Source: Alistipes sp. (GTDB lineage: Bacteria > Bacteroidota > Bacteroidia > Bacteroidales > Rikenellaceae). Taken from it: a stretch of DNA of 64,000 nucleotides. The DNA is taken from the NCBI GenBank assembly GCA_017629985.1, contig JAGBWD010000034.1, positions 1-64,000 of the forward strand, written 5' to 3'. Made by a program: the position numbers and the translations under genes. Below are positions 18,888 through 27,119 of this stretch, piece by piece (position 1 is the first letter of the stretch; each line of letters opens with the position of its first letter). A model generated the notes under the pieces. It was not told the origin of the DNA. It made no database searches and worked only from the letters and a program-made list of their open reading frames with translations.

Positions 18888-19799
18888 CTAAAACTCCTTT
18901 GTTTTAACCACAATCTGCAGATTCCTAGACTCCTCGGAGATAGTTCGCGTGAGCATCTCCACCTCAACACACCTACCACCTACATTGAAGTAGACTCTAT
19001 CGGCAAACACAACACCGCGTATGCGCCCCAACTCCTCGGGACTCTCGTATGCCGAGGTTAGCACCCACGTATGCTCCCTGCCGATAACCATATCTCCAGA
19101 GAGAATAGCCTCACAAACACGCCTCTTCACTTGTGGAAAAACATAACTCTGCACGGCACCCTTTTTATCGTACCAAACAACCTGCTGCGATGGCGTATCA
19201 CGAGGCACATACTTATAGGTATATGTCTTGCGCGGCTCGGTATCGCACGATATATCTACATCAATCGACACTAGACCATCATCATCGGGAAACACCGGAT
19301 AGATAAACTCTACAGGAATACCCACAGCAGAGATACTAAACGGACTGATATATTGCTCCGATGCTTGGCGTCTAACAACCACCGTAACACTTCTTTGCGC
19401 ATAAATTGTCATTCGTATCGTCTCCCCTTCGCCTATTTTTGAATTTGGTTCCTGCTTTGTAAGTACTCCCTTCACGGAGGAATCTATCCTCTCGCGATGA
19501 AAAGTACGCACCTCCGAGGCTACACCATTTACTATAACCACCACACTAAATGATGTATTGGAGAGATACAACCCCATCGCCTCACTCCTAGGGCTAACAT
19601 CGGACTTCTCCTTCAAATAGGGGGCGATATCGACCTCGGCCTTCGACACACCATAAAGGTTTAACCTTGCGATATCGACACCCTTGACAATATCCCTAAT
19701 CTCTATCTGCACCTCATCTGCAGCCTCCTCTAGCTCAAAGGAGTAGACCAAAGGCTCACGCCATGACGACCCATTTTCTGGCAGTAATAAGAATTTCAT
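18888..19799 (-). CDS. Phage-island structural protein of unknown type
   Basis: A 303-residue protein, the first gene of the island. It opens MKFLLLPENGSSWREPLVY and is rich in short beta strands (VSIDVDISCDTEPRKTYTYKYVPRD; HTWVLTSAYESPEELGRIRGVVFADRVYFNVGG), suggesting an adhesin- or tail-tip-like beta protein. There is no signal peptide despite the Leu-rich start. It ends 4 bp before the 774-residue structural gene, so the two are coupled. I recognise no catalytic motif. Confidence 0.6.
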   Translation of the reverse strand: MKFLLLPENGSSWREPLVYSFELEEAADEVQIEIRDIVKGVDIARLNLYGVSKAEVDIAPYLKEKSDVSPRSEAMGLYLSNTSFSVVVIVNGVASEVRTFHRERIDSSVKGVLTKQEPNSKIGEGETIRMTIYAQRSVTVVVRRQASEQYISPFSISAVGIPVEFIYPVFPDDDGLVSIDVDISCDTEPRKTYTYKYVPRDTPSQQVVWYDKKGAVQSYVFPQVKRRVCEAILSGDMVIGREHTWVLTSAYESPEELGRIRGVVFADRVYFNVGGRCVEVEMLTRTISEESRNLQIVVKTKEF

Positions 19800-20043
19800 T
19801 TATTAAATATTTTAAGTTTAAAAAATTGCGTAATAATCCCCTGTCACCAATCCATAACTCTTCATTTTAAAAAGTATCGACCGATGTTAATAAACTTGTT
19901 AATTAATTATTAGATTATGTTTATAACTTATCGTATATTATTTATATACTGATATTTATAGATGTTAATAACATTATATCACAATAGTAATAACCCTTAC
20001 ACACTTGCTCTGTTTGACTATCATTAGAACCCGTTTGACGGTA

Positions 20044-20051
20044 CAAATATA
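20044..20051 (-). promoter_or_regulatory. -7 element, candidate promoter for the phage island
   Basis: Minus-strand TATATTTG with a weak -33 (CTTG, 20 nt away at 20072-20075). It is the only consensus-like leftward element upstream of the island and implies a leader of about 240 nt. Confidence 0.4.
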
Positions 20052-20172
20052 CAACATGAAAAAGCCCTTGTCAAGAGTTTTCGTTAAATTTTTTTACATT
20101 ATTTTTCTGCTAAATATTAAATTATTTAATACACAACTGTTTAACACTTTATTTTTTTTGAAAAATAATCGC

Positions 20173-20180
20173 TATATTTG
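20173..20180 (+). promoter_or_regulatory. -7 element of prfA
   Basis: TATATTTG, 48 bp before the prfA start. The T-rich stretch 19-21 nt upstream has no exact TTTG. Confidence 0.5.
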
Positions 20181-20227
20181 CGCTTAAAATAATTTAAAGC
20201 AGTAGGAAATTACATAAACCGCACTAT

Positions 20228-21313
20228 ATGGCAGACAATTCAATTCTCATCCGCTTGGATGGCCTAAAGTTGAAATATGAGGAGATTGGTCAGAAATTGA
20301 CCGACCCCGAAGTTATTGCTGATGTAAAGCTCTTCATTCAGCTCACCAAGGAGTACAAGGAGCTTGAGCCTATCATCGAGACCTCGGATCGTTTCCGCAC
20401 CGCCCTTGCAAATCTTGCAGAGGCAAAGGATATCCTCGCAAATGAGAAAGATGAGGAGTTCCGCGAGATAGCACGCGAGGAGGTAGCTACCCTCGAGCCA
20501 GCTATTGAGAAGATGGAGGAGGAGATTAAGCTACTCCTTATCCCTAAAGATCCACAGGATGACAAGAATGCTATTGTCGAGATTCGTGGTGGTACCGGTG
20601 GCGATGAGGCTGCAATCTTTGCAGGCGACCTTCTCCGCATGTACACAAAGTATATCGAGTCGAAGGGCTGGCGCTACGAGATTACATCATCATCAGATGG
20701 TGCAGCAGGTGGTTATAAGGAGGTTGTCTTGAAGGTTACAGGACAGAGCGTATATGGCACCTTGAAGTATGAGTCGGGTGTTCACCGTGTGCAGCGCGTA
20801 CCACAGACCGAGACACAGGGTCGTGTACACACCTCTGCGGCATCTGTTGCTGTACTCCCAGAGGCAGAGGAGTTCGATGTTGAGATATCTATGAACGACA
20901 TCCGCAAGGATATATTCTGTGCTTCGGGACCTGGTGGTCAGTCTGTGAACACCACATACTCTGCTATTCGTCTTACCCACATCCCTACGGGTATTGTCGT
21001 GCAGTGCCAGGATCAGAAGTCACAGCTTAAGAACTTCGACAAAGCCTTCGAGGAGTTGCGCACACGTGTCTTCAACCTCGAGTACTCGAAGTACCTAGAC
21101 GAGATCGCATCAAAGCGTAAGACCATGGTATCTACAGGTGACCGTTCGGCAAAGATTCGTACCTACAACTACCCACAGGGACGTATCACCGACCACCGTA
21201 TCAACTACACAATCTACAACCTATCGGCATTTATGGATGGTGACATTCAGGATGTCATCGATCAGCTCATCGTAGCCGAGAATGCCGAGCGTCTCAAGGA
21301 GAGCGAGTTGTAG
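20228..21313 (+). CDS. prfA: Peptide chain release factor 1
   Basis: A 361-residue class I release factor that reads UAA and UAG and triggers hydrolysis of the finished peptide. The catalytic GGQ loop is intact (ASGPGGQSVNTTYSA), and the region before it has the stop-codon-reading domain expected of RF1, ending HRVQRVPQTETQGRVHTS. The length matches the family. It has its own promoter and is followed by an intrinsic terminator, so it is a single-gene unit. Confidence 0.97.
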   Translation: MADNSILIRLDGLKLKYEEIGQKLTDPEVIADVKLFIQLTKEYKELEPIIETSDRFRTALANLAEAKDILANEKDEEFREIAREEVATLEPAIEKMEEEIKLLLIPKDPQDDKNAIVEIRGGTGGDEAAIFAGDLLRMYTKYIESKGWRYEITSSSDGAAGGYKEVVLKVTGQSVYGTLKYESGVHRVQRVPQTETQGRVHTSAASVAVLPEAEEFDVEISMNDIRKDIFCASGPGGQSVNTTYSAIRLTHIPTGIVVQCQDQKSQLKNFDKAFEELRTRVFNLEYSKYLDEIASKRKTMVSTGDRSAKIRTYNYPQGRITDHRINYTIYNLSAFMDGDIQDVIDQLIVAENAERLKESEL

Positions 21314-21343
21314 GAGGGACAATATTAGGCTCTCGCTGTTATT

Positions 21344-21379
21344 AGACGGCCATCCCTCCGTAGGATTGGTCGTCTTTTT
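21344..21379 (+). terminator. prfA terminator
   Basis: AGACGGCCATCC pairs imperfectly with GGATTGGTCGTCT (one bulge, one wobble) and runs into TTTTT. It begins 30 bp past the prfA stop. Confidence 0.75.
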
Positions 21380-21396
21380 GTATACACACCACAATA

Positions 21397-21939
21397 ATGC
21401 GATTTTTGACAACACTTATACTCCTCCTTCTGGGTACGGGCCTTCTCACAGCCCGCGAACCGCTTTATGTGGTTAATGGGAACATTGTGTCTAGCATAGA
21501 TGACATTCCACATGAAGATATCGAGAGCATAGATGTCCTGCCAGCAGACGAGGAGACCATTGCAAAGTGGGGTACCGAGGCCTCGGAGGGTGTTATCATC
21601 GTGACCCTACGTTACGACACCCCAGCCACCTTCTCCCACGAAGGATATACCAACTACACCTCCTATCTTGCCAATCATACCAAGTGGAGCAACAACCACC
21701 CTGCGGAGCGTGTGTCACTGCGCATAGCCGTAGATGCACAAGGCGTTGTAACCATAGACGAGGTACTTGATAGCACATCACGACAATTCCTGAAGTGTGT
21801 TACACGTGCCATTTCCAAGGCCCCACGATGGTCCCCAGCACAACGCAACGGAGAGCCTGTGCCGAGCATACACCTTGTTAATCTCAAGCTCCCAGCTAAT
21901 AAAGAGCTACCCATAGAGTATGGGGTGATATTACGATAA
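21397..21939 (+). CDS. Secreted protein with plug-like and TonB_C-like halves
   Basis: A 180-residue exported protein with a signal peptide (residues 1-19). Residues about 22-71 follow the pattern of a TonB-receptor plug edge: PLYVVNGNIV, IPHEDIESIDVLPADEE, WGTEASEGVIIVTLR, matching the VIDG...DIESIEVLKD...YG..A.NGVI.ITTK signature. The C-terminal half (VSLRIAVDAQGVVTIDEVLD, RAISKAPRWSPAQRNGEPVP) resembles a TonB C-terminal domain. There is no barrel and no membrane anchor after signal cleavage. Its stop overlaps the xseA start (TAATG), so it is coupled to a DNA-repair gene. Function is unknown; the chimera is my reading of the motifs. Confidence 0.7.
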   Translation: MRFLTTLILLLLGTGLLTAREPLYVVNGNIVSSIDDIPHEDIESIDVLPADEETIAKWGTEASEGVIIVTLRYDTPATFSHEGYTNYTSYLANHTKWSNNHPAERVSLRIAVDAQGVVTIDEVLDSTSRQFLKCVTRAISKAPRWSPAQRNGEPVPSIHLVNLKLPANKELPIEYGVILR

Positions 21940-23225
21940 TGACAATGAGCCAGCAACAGCTATCTATAGATACCTCTTCGGAGCAGAGCCTCACACTATA
22001 CGACCTACAACGTATGGTGCGCACCTCGCTTGAGAGTCGCTTCAGCTCGCCACTATGGATAAGCGCCGAGATATCGGAACTTAAGGTAAATAGGTCGGGA
22101 CACTGCTACCTAAATCTTGTTGAGAAGGGCAGCAACGAGGGGGCTCCGCGTGCCGAGGCACGTGCTGTTATCTGGCGCTCTACATATAGCTCCATGGAGG
22201 CTCTATTTGCCACCACAACGGGAAGGCCACTATCTGCCGGTATCCGCGTCATGGTGCGTGTTATGGTCACCTACCACGAGGTATATGGCTTCTCGCTACA
22301 GATTATCGACATAGACCCCAACTACACCCTTGGTGAGGTGGAGCGCCGCCGCCGTGAAACCATAGCACGCCTTGAGGCCGATGGTGTGTGGGATATGAAT
22401 CACGAGCTGGCATTGGCGCGCCCCACACTACGCATCGCCGTAGTTTCGAGTGCCACGGCAGCGGGCTACCGCGACTTCATCAAGGAGATTAGCCGTGCGC
22501 CCTACCGCTTTGAAATCACCCTTTTTGAGAGCCTTATGCAGGGTGATGGTGCCGAGAATAGCATCATAGGTGCATTGCATGCCATTGCCGAAAGAGAGGA
22601 GGAGTATGATGTTGTGGCTATCATTCGTGGTGGTGGTTCCACCAGCGACCTCGCGCTCTTCGATTCCTATCGCATAGCATCACATGTAGCGCAGTTTCCA
22701 CTGCCTATCATCACAGGCATAGGCCACGATAAGGATATATCGGTTACAGACATGGTTGCACATACTATGTGTAAAACTCCCACCGCCGTTGCAACACTCC
22801 TTGTCGAGGGCATTGACGCCGAGATAACCCTTGTTGCAAACATAGCCACGGAGATATTTACACTCGTTAATAGCAAACTTCATGATGAGAGCCTACGTGT
22901 TGTACAATACCTTATGGAGCTTCAACGCCACAGCTCGGAGCGTCTTCAATCCGAGATGTTTAAGCTCGACACCATTGGCAACACCCTACGCAATCAGCTC
23001 GATATGTTATTCACCTCGGAGCATCAACGCCTTGATGATGCCTCGCGGCTTATAGAGTCCTACTCCGTAGCCAATATCCTCAAGCTTGGCTTTGCCGTGC
23101 TTCGTAGCACAGAGGGTATTATAACAAACATTCACGATGCAAATATCGGCGAAAGGGTAAGCATCGAGCTAGATGATGGTTCAATAGATGCAGAGATTAA
23201 GAGTATAAACGAAAAAGCAAAATAA
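21939..23225 (+). CDS. xseA: Exodeoxyribonuclease VII large subunit
   Basis: A 428-residue catalytic subunit of ExoVII, which degrades single-stranded DNA from both ends. The N-terminal OB domain has LWISAEISELKVNRSGHCYLNLVEKG, and the catalytic core has IAVVSSATAAGYRDF and the conserved IIRGGGSTSDLALFDSYRIA and PIITGIGHDKDISVTD. A coiled-coil C terminus follows. Its start shares a base with the upstream stop; ATG 21945 is a possible alternative. xseB begins 2 bp downstream. Confidence 0.96.
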   Translation: MTMSQQQLSIDTSSEQSLTLYDLQRMVRTSLESRFSSPLWISAEISELKVNRSGHCYLNLVEKGSNEGAPRAEARAVIWRSTYSSMEALFATTTGRPLSAGIRVMVRVMVTYHEVYGFSLQIIDIDPNYTLGEVERRRRETIARLEADGVWDMNHELALARPTLRIAVVSSATAAGYRDFIKEISRAPYRFEITLFESLMQGDGAENSIIGALHAIAEREEEYDVVAIIRGGGSTSDLALFDSYRIASHVAQFPLPIITGIGHDKDISVTDMVAHTMCKTPTAVATLLVEGIDAEITLVANIATEIFTLVNSKLHDESLRVVQYLMELQRHSSERLQSEMFKLDTIGNTLRNQLDMLFTSEHQRLDDASRLIESYSVANILKLGFAVLRSTEGIITNIHDANIGERVSIELDDGSIDAEIKSINEKAK

Positions 23226-23226
23226 T

Positions 23227-23433
23227 ATGGCAAGGACAAAGACAAAAATACCTTACAGTGAGGCTATTGCGGAGCTTGAGAGCATCCTTCAGCGCCTTCG
23301 TAGTGGAGCGCTTGGCGTTGATGAGCTTACCACAGCCACAAAGCGTGCCAAGGAGCTTATCGATATTTGCCGCACACAGCTAACCACAACCAAACAGGAG
23401 CTTGACTCAATTATAGATAGCACAACGCTATAG
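23227..23433 (+). CDS. xseB: Exodeoxyribonuclease VII small subunit
   Basis: A 68-residue helical protein matching XseB: YSEAIAELESILQRLRSGALGVDELTTATKRAKELI. It binds the coiled coil of the large subunit to make active ExoVII. It starts 2 bp after xseA. Confidence 0.95.
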   Translation: MARTKTKIPYSEAIAELESILQRLRSGALGVDELTTATKRAKELIDICRTQLTTTKQELDSIIDSTTL

Positions 23434-23437
23434 CGCC

Positions 23438-24208
23438 ATGAAGAGCTTTATTCGCTGGGCATTAAACCACATTCCACGTAGCTGGCTACAGCGCATGGCA
23501 GGATGGATGGTACCCCTGATGGGTATCCTCTATGTAGGTCGTGGACGCCGATGTCCTATTTGCGGTTCTCAATATCGTAAGTTCATGCCCTATGGCTATG
23601 TCACCTCACGTGAAGATGCGCTATGTCCACGATGCCTAGCCCTGGAGCGTCACCGCATGATTTGGCTGTGGATGACACGCTGCACAACCCTTCTACAGGA
23701 GCATCCCCGCCTTCTGCACGTAGCCCCAGAGGTATCTCTTATGCGTCACTTCAGAAGGCTCTACGGTACATCGGGCAACTATATCACCGCCGACCTGGAG
23801 TCACCACTTGCCGACATGCACTTCGACATACAGCATATCCCTCTTGAGGATAGCTCCGTAGATGTTGTTATCTGCAATCATCTGTTGGAGCATGTTGCCG
23901 ATGACCGTCTTGCTCTGCGTGAGATTCATCGTGTACTACGTCCCGGGGGCTGGGGCATAATGCTTGTTCCAGAGGAAAGAAGCCGTGCCACAACATTCGA
24001 GGATGACTCTATCACCGACCCCAAACGCCGCACCGAGCTTTTTGGGCAATACGACCACCGCAGAGTATATGGTCGCGATTATGATAAACGTCTTGAGGAT
24101 GCTGGTTTTTGCGTACAACGACATAGCGTTGCGGAGCTGTTCTCCGAGCAGGAGCGTAAGATTTATGCCACAGGCAATGATGATTTAGTTGTAGTTTACA
24201 AAGAGTAA
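23438..24208 (+). CDS. SAM-dependent methyltransferase with N-terminal zinc finger
   Basis: A 256-residue class I methyltransferase. Residues about 37-72 hold a four-cysteine metal site (CPICG and LCPRC), and residues about 90-230 a methyltransf_11 domain with LHVAPEVSL, NYITADLESP and VDVVICNHLLEHVADDRLALREIHRVLRPGG. The N terminus has an amphipathic or hydrophobic patch. The substrate is unknown. It lies 4 bp after xseB and 9 bp before the rel gene, within the same transcript. This N-terminal finger plus methyltransferase arrangement is also found near glycan genes in other bacteria, so the neighbours here do not settle its role. Confidence 0.85.
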   Translation: MKSFIRWALNHIPRSWLQRMAGWMVPLMGILYVGRGRRCPICGSQYRKFMPYGYVTSREDALCPRCLALERHRMIWLWMTRCTTLLQEHPRLLHVAPEVSLMRHFRRLYGTSGNYITADLESPLADMHFDIQHIPLEDSSVDVVICNHLLEHVADDRLALREIHRVLRPGGWGIMLVPEERSRATTFEDDSITDPKRRTELFGQYDHRRVYGRDYDKRLEDAGFCVQRHSVAELFSEQERKIYATGNDDLVVVYKE

Positions 24209-24217
24209 AGTTAGAGT

Positions 24218-26419
24218 ATGAGATATAACGACTTTAGAATATTTATAGCTTCGCAGTTCTCTGCCAAGACTCAAGCTATGGTCGATAAGGCATTGAGCTT
24301 TGCCCACCAAGAGCTTGAGGAGCGCAGACGCTACGATGGTACGCCGATGCTGGACCATGGTGTCGCTGTGGCACGTATCGTAGCCGAAGAGATAGGCCTA
24401 GGGCGTAACTCTACCGTTGCGGCGATAATACACGATGTTGTCCGCATCGCTGTTCAGGAGCATAGCCCACGCCTCGAGGAGCTTACCTCATATATCCGCG
24501 AGGAGTATGGCGAGGAGGTGCTAGGCATCACCCTCTCGCTATGCAAAATCTCTGATATAAAACTTAAGAGGTCAAAGGAGCAAGCATCAGATTTTCGAGA
24601 TATGATTGTCTCCTACTCCGAGGACCCGCGAGTCATCCTCATCAAGCTTGCCGACCGCCTTGAGGTTATGCGACAACTAGATATCTTCCCCGAGAAGAAG
24701 CGCCTCTCAAAGAGCTGGGAGAGCCTCAACCTATATGCCGAGATAGCACACAAATTAGGCCTCTATGCCATAAAAAGCGAGATGGAGGATCTATCGCTAA
24801 AGCATATCGAACCAGAGGCATATAACCATATTGTCACCGAACTTAAGGATAGTGAGCAGGAGCGCCTAGCATTCATCGAGGAGTTCCTCGCCCCCGTACG
24901 CAAGCTCCTTGACGCAGATGGCATAAAGTACCATATCAAGAGTCGCACCAAGTCGGTCTTCTCCATCTATCAGAAGATGAAGAAGCAACAGGTGCCATTC
25001 AAGGGTGTCTACGATATCTTTGCCCTGCGCATCATCATAGATTGTCCTTTGGAGAGTGAGAAGCGCCTCTGCTGGACAACATACTCCCATGTCACCTCGC
25101 TCTACTCTCCAAACCCAAAACGTATGCGCGACTGGATATCTATCCCCAAGTCCAATGGCTATGAGTCGCTGCACACCACCGTAGTTACAGATAGTGGACG
25201 TTGGGTTGAGGTTCAGATTCGCACCGAGCGCATGGATGAGGTTGCAGAGCGTGGTATCGCAGCACATTGGCGATATAAGGGCGTTAAGCAGGGCGGCATG
25301 GGTGCCGAGGAGTGGCTACAACATCTGCGACAGCTCCTCGAGGATACCACCTCCGACTCTATCGCCCACCGCTTCGAAGCAAAACCCTCCGAGGGCGAGA
25401 TCTTCGTCTTCACCCCCACCGGCGATATTCGTAAACTCCCCGAGGGGGCTACAGTATTGGACTTTGCCTTCGACATTCACACCTCACTAGGTGCTATATG
25501 CACAGGAGGTAAGGTTGGAGGGCGCGTAGTCCCTATTAAGGAGCCTCTGAAGAATGGCGACATCTGCGAGGTTATCACACGCAAGGACCAGACGCCAAAA
25601 GCCGACTGGCTCACCATCTGTGTCACACAACGCGCACGTAATAAGATACGTGCCTATCTTCGTGAGGAGAGGGCCAAACATGCCCGCCTAGGACGCGAGG
25701 AGCTAGAGCGTAAGTTACGCAACTGGAAGCTCGACATTGCCATAGATGAGGCCGTTGCCTACCTCTGTAAGCACTTCAAGATTCGCCGCGGCGGAGAGCT
25801 TTACGTTGCCATTGCCGACCAGAAGATAGAGGTTGGCCACGTTAAGGAGATTCTTCAGCACTGGCTCTCTGGCAAGGCTGACGAGGAGCGCCGCCAGGCC
25901 GCTGCCGAGGTTGAGGAGCGTAAGCTGCGTCTTCGTGAGGAGCGCGAGGAGGTAGCTCCACAGAGTAGCGATGCCCTAGTTATCGATGAGAGCATCAACA
26001 ACATAGAGTATAAGCTAGGCCGCTGCTGCAACCCTATAAAGGGCGATGACATCTTTGGCTTTATCACCATTAACACGGGCATTACTATCCATCGCTGCGA
26101 CTGCCCCAATGCCCGCCGCATGCGTGAGCGATACCCCTACCGTGTCATCGAAGCACGCTGGAGGGATAATGCCACGGGAGCCTTCCGCATCACCGTAGCA
26201 ATCTCTGCCGCAGATATCCCAGGCCTTGCATCAACCATTATGGATGTGGTGAGCAAGGATATGAAGCTGGCTATACGAAGCATCAACTTCACCCCCAAGG
26301 GTGATGGTAGTGCCACAGCACAACTCTCCATCGAGGTTCCAAGTAGCGGTGTTGTAGACTCTCTGCTTCACTCCCTACGCCGCATCAAAGGAGTGAGAAA
26401 CGCCTATAGAATAAACTAA
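24218..26419 (+). CDS. RelA/SpoT-family (p)ppGpp synthetase with degenerate hydrolase site
   Basis: A 733-residue long Rel protein that makes the alarmone (p)ppGpp. Domains in order: HD hydrolase-like (about 20-190), synthetase (about 235-355), TGS (about 385-445), a CC/HxxxC zinc-finger-like segment (LGRCCNPIKGDDIFGF...HRCDCPNA) and ACT (about 655-733). In the HD domain His47, His72 and Asp73 and Asp146 remain, but HDxxED reads HDVVRI (72-77) and DRLHN reads DRLEV (146-150), so the acid pair and the Asn needed for hydrolysis are gone. The synthetase keeps DIFALR, GYESLHT and EVQIRT. I infer a synthetase-only, RelA-like enzyme. Confidence 0.92.
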   Translation: MRYNDFRIFIASQFSAKTQAMVDKALSFAHQELEERRRYDGTPMLDHGVAVARIVAEEIGLGRNSTVAAIIHDVVRIAVQEHSPRLEELTSYIREEYGEEVLGITLSLCKISDIKLKRSKEQASDFRDMIVSYSEDPRVILIKLADRLEVMRQLDIFPEKKRLSKSWESLNLYAEIAHKLGLYAIKSEMEDLSLKHIEPEAYNHIVTELKDSEQERLAFIEEFLAPVRKLLDADGIKYHIKSRTKSVFSIYQKMKKQQVPFKGVYDIFALRIIIDCPLESEKRLCWTTYSHVTSLYSPNPKRMRDWISIPKSNGYESLHTTVVTDSGRWVEVQIRTERMDEVAERGIAAHWRYKGVKQGGMGAEEWLQHLRQLLEDTTSDSIAHRFEAKPSEGEIFVFTPTGDIRKLPEGATVLDFAFDIHTSLGAICTGGKVGGRVVPIKEPLKNGDICEVITRKDQTPKADWLTICVTQRARNKIRAYLREERAKHARLGREELERKLRNWKLDIAIDEAVAYLCKHFKIRRGGELYVAIADQKIEVGHVKEILQHWLSGKADEERRQAAAEVEERKLRLREEREEVAPQSSDALVIDESINNIEYKLGRCCNPIKGDDIFGFITINTGITIHRCDCPNARRMRERYPYRVIEARWRDNATGAFRITVAISAADIPGLASTIMDVVSKDMKLAIRSINFTPKGDGSATAQLSIEVPSSGVVDSLLHSLRRIKGVRNAYRIN

Positions 26420-26440
26420 CCCTAATCAATAACTATAACT

Positions 26441-26782
26441 ATGGATTTTGAGAATATACGTTGCCCATGGGGTGACAACCTTAAGACATGTGCTATTACA
26501 GTATGCGATTTAGATGGTGTTGTTTTGTATCAGAACCATCGTTCCCGCGATGTCAATGGAGATATGCTAGGTCGCTCTATGATGCCATGCCACTCTGCGC
26601 GTTCGCGTGAGATTATCAACCGCCTTATCACCACAGGCTCGGTCAATTCATACACCATCCAGAAGGGTGCTTTGCGCAAACTTATCTATCAAGCACCATG
26701 GTACGAGGGTGAGGAGGTCAGTGGCCTTGTAGAGTTCTCGTTAGAGATTCCCGAAGAGATGCCACACTACGTTCGAGGATAA
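26441..26782 (+). CDS. Small stand-alone PAS-domain protein
   Basis: A 113-residue protein made of one PAS fold: ITVCDLDGVVLYQNHRSRDVNG at the start, a central PCHSARSREIINRLI, and the closing strands LRKLIYQAPWYEGEEVSGLVEFSLEI. The CHxxRS core recalls the PAS of DUF438 proteins, where the Cys/His segment may bind a ligand such as a metal or haem. No output domain is attached. It lies 21 bp after the rel gene and is the last gene of the plus-strand run. A sensor or adaptor role is inferred only. Confidence 0.75.
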   Translation: MDFENIRCPWGDNLKTCAITVCDLDGVVLYQNHRSRDVNGDMLGRSMMPCHSARSREIINRLITTGSVNSYTIQKGALRKLIYQAPWYEGEEVSGLVEFSLEIPEEMPHYVRG

Positions 26783-27119
26783 GTTAGGGAAGTTAAGAAG
26801 AGGTCTTGCGTTGTGCGCGCGGCTCTCCCTAAATTCCCTTGATAGTGTTTAGGGAATTTAAGGAATTTAAGGAGTTTAGGGAGTTTAGGGATGGGGGTTG
26901 GCGGCGTGCTGTTCTCTCCCTAAATTCCCTAATTTCCCTAAATTCCCTAAATTCGTTAGCGGCAGTAGATGCTGCCTTATCACAGCAAAGTATTTGTTGT
27001 TAGAAGGGGTTAGGCTTGGTGCCAAGTCGAAATTTACACGGATGGGGGTGTACTAGGCGTACATCCCCATTCGGGGAAATGAGCTTGGTGCCAAGAATGA
27101 CCCCTTATCACAACAAAGA
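26783..27119. repeat. Composite intergenic repeat cluster 1
   Basis: This gap holds no gene. It carries TTAGGG-like reiterations in opposite orientations (26848-26891 and 26914-26954, about 40-bp arms able to form a cruciform, plus a third block near 26825-26840). Next comes a copy of the GTTAGCGGCAG...GCCTTATC motif (26955-26984). Last is a hairpin with GTAC at both sides of its tip (27032-27079), flanked by two identical CTTGGTGCCAAG palindromes (27015-27026 and 27084-27095). The same parts recur at 39525-39996. Confidence 0.75.
27032..27079. repeat. GTAC-tip hairpin repeat, unit D
   Basis: GATGGGG pairs with CCCCATT, apex GTACTAGGCGTAC, with a weaker outer stem. It lies just past the polA stop and is bracketed by two CTTGGTGCCAAG palindromes. 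Confidence 0.75.

Larger units (their letters stand above)
19800..20227. other. AT-rich intergenic region between phage island and prfA
   Basis: No gene is visible. The stretch is very AT-rich and holds a leftward -7 element (20044-20051), a rightward -7 element (20173-20180) and two nearby GTTTGAC words at about 20017-20038. No tRNA, integrase site or obvious att repeat is seen at this border of the phage island. Confidence 0.6.

Noticed and set aside
12077..19799. Contractile injection system or tailocin
   Set aside because: Capsid, portal and prohead protease are present while sheath, tube and tape-measure genes are not.
20017..20038. GTTTGAC direct word near the right edge of the phage island as an att site
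   Set aside because: Seven bases, both copies on the same side; no matching copy was found at the left edge.
26783..27119. CRISPR array or telomere-like origin in the TTAGGG tract
   Set aside because: Units are 7-10 bp, not separated by unique spacers, and the same parts recur as an intergenic repeat family; there are no cas genes.
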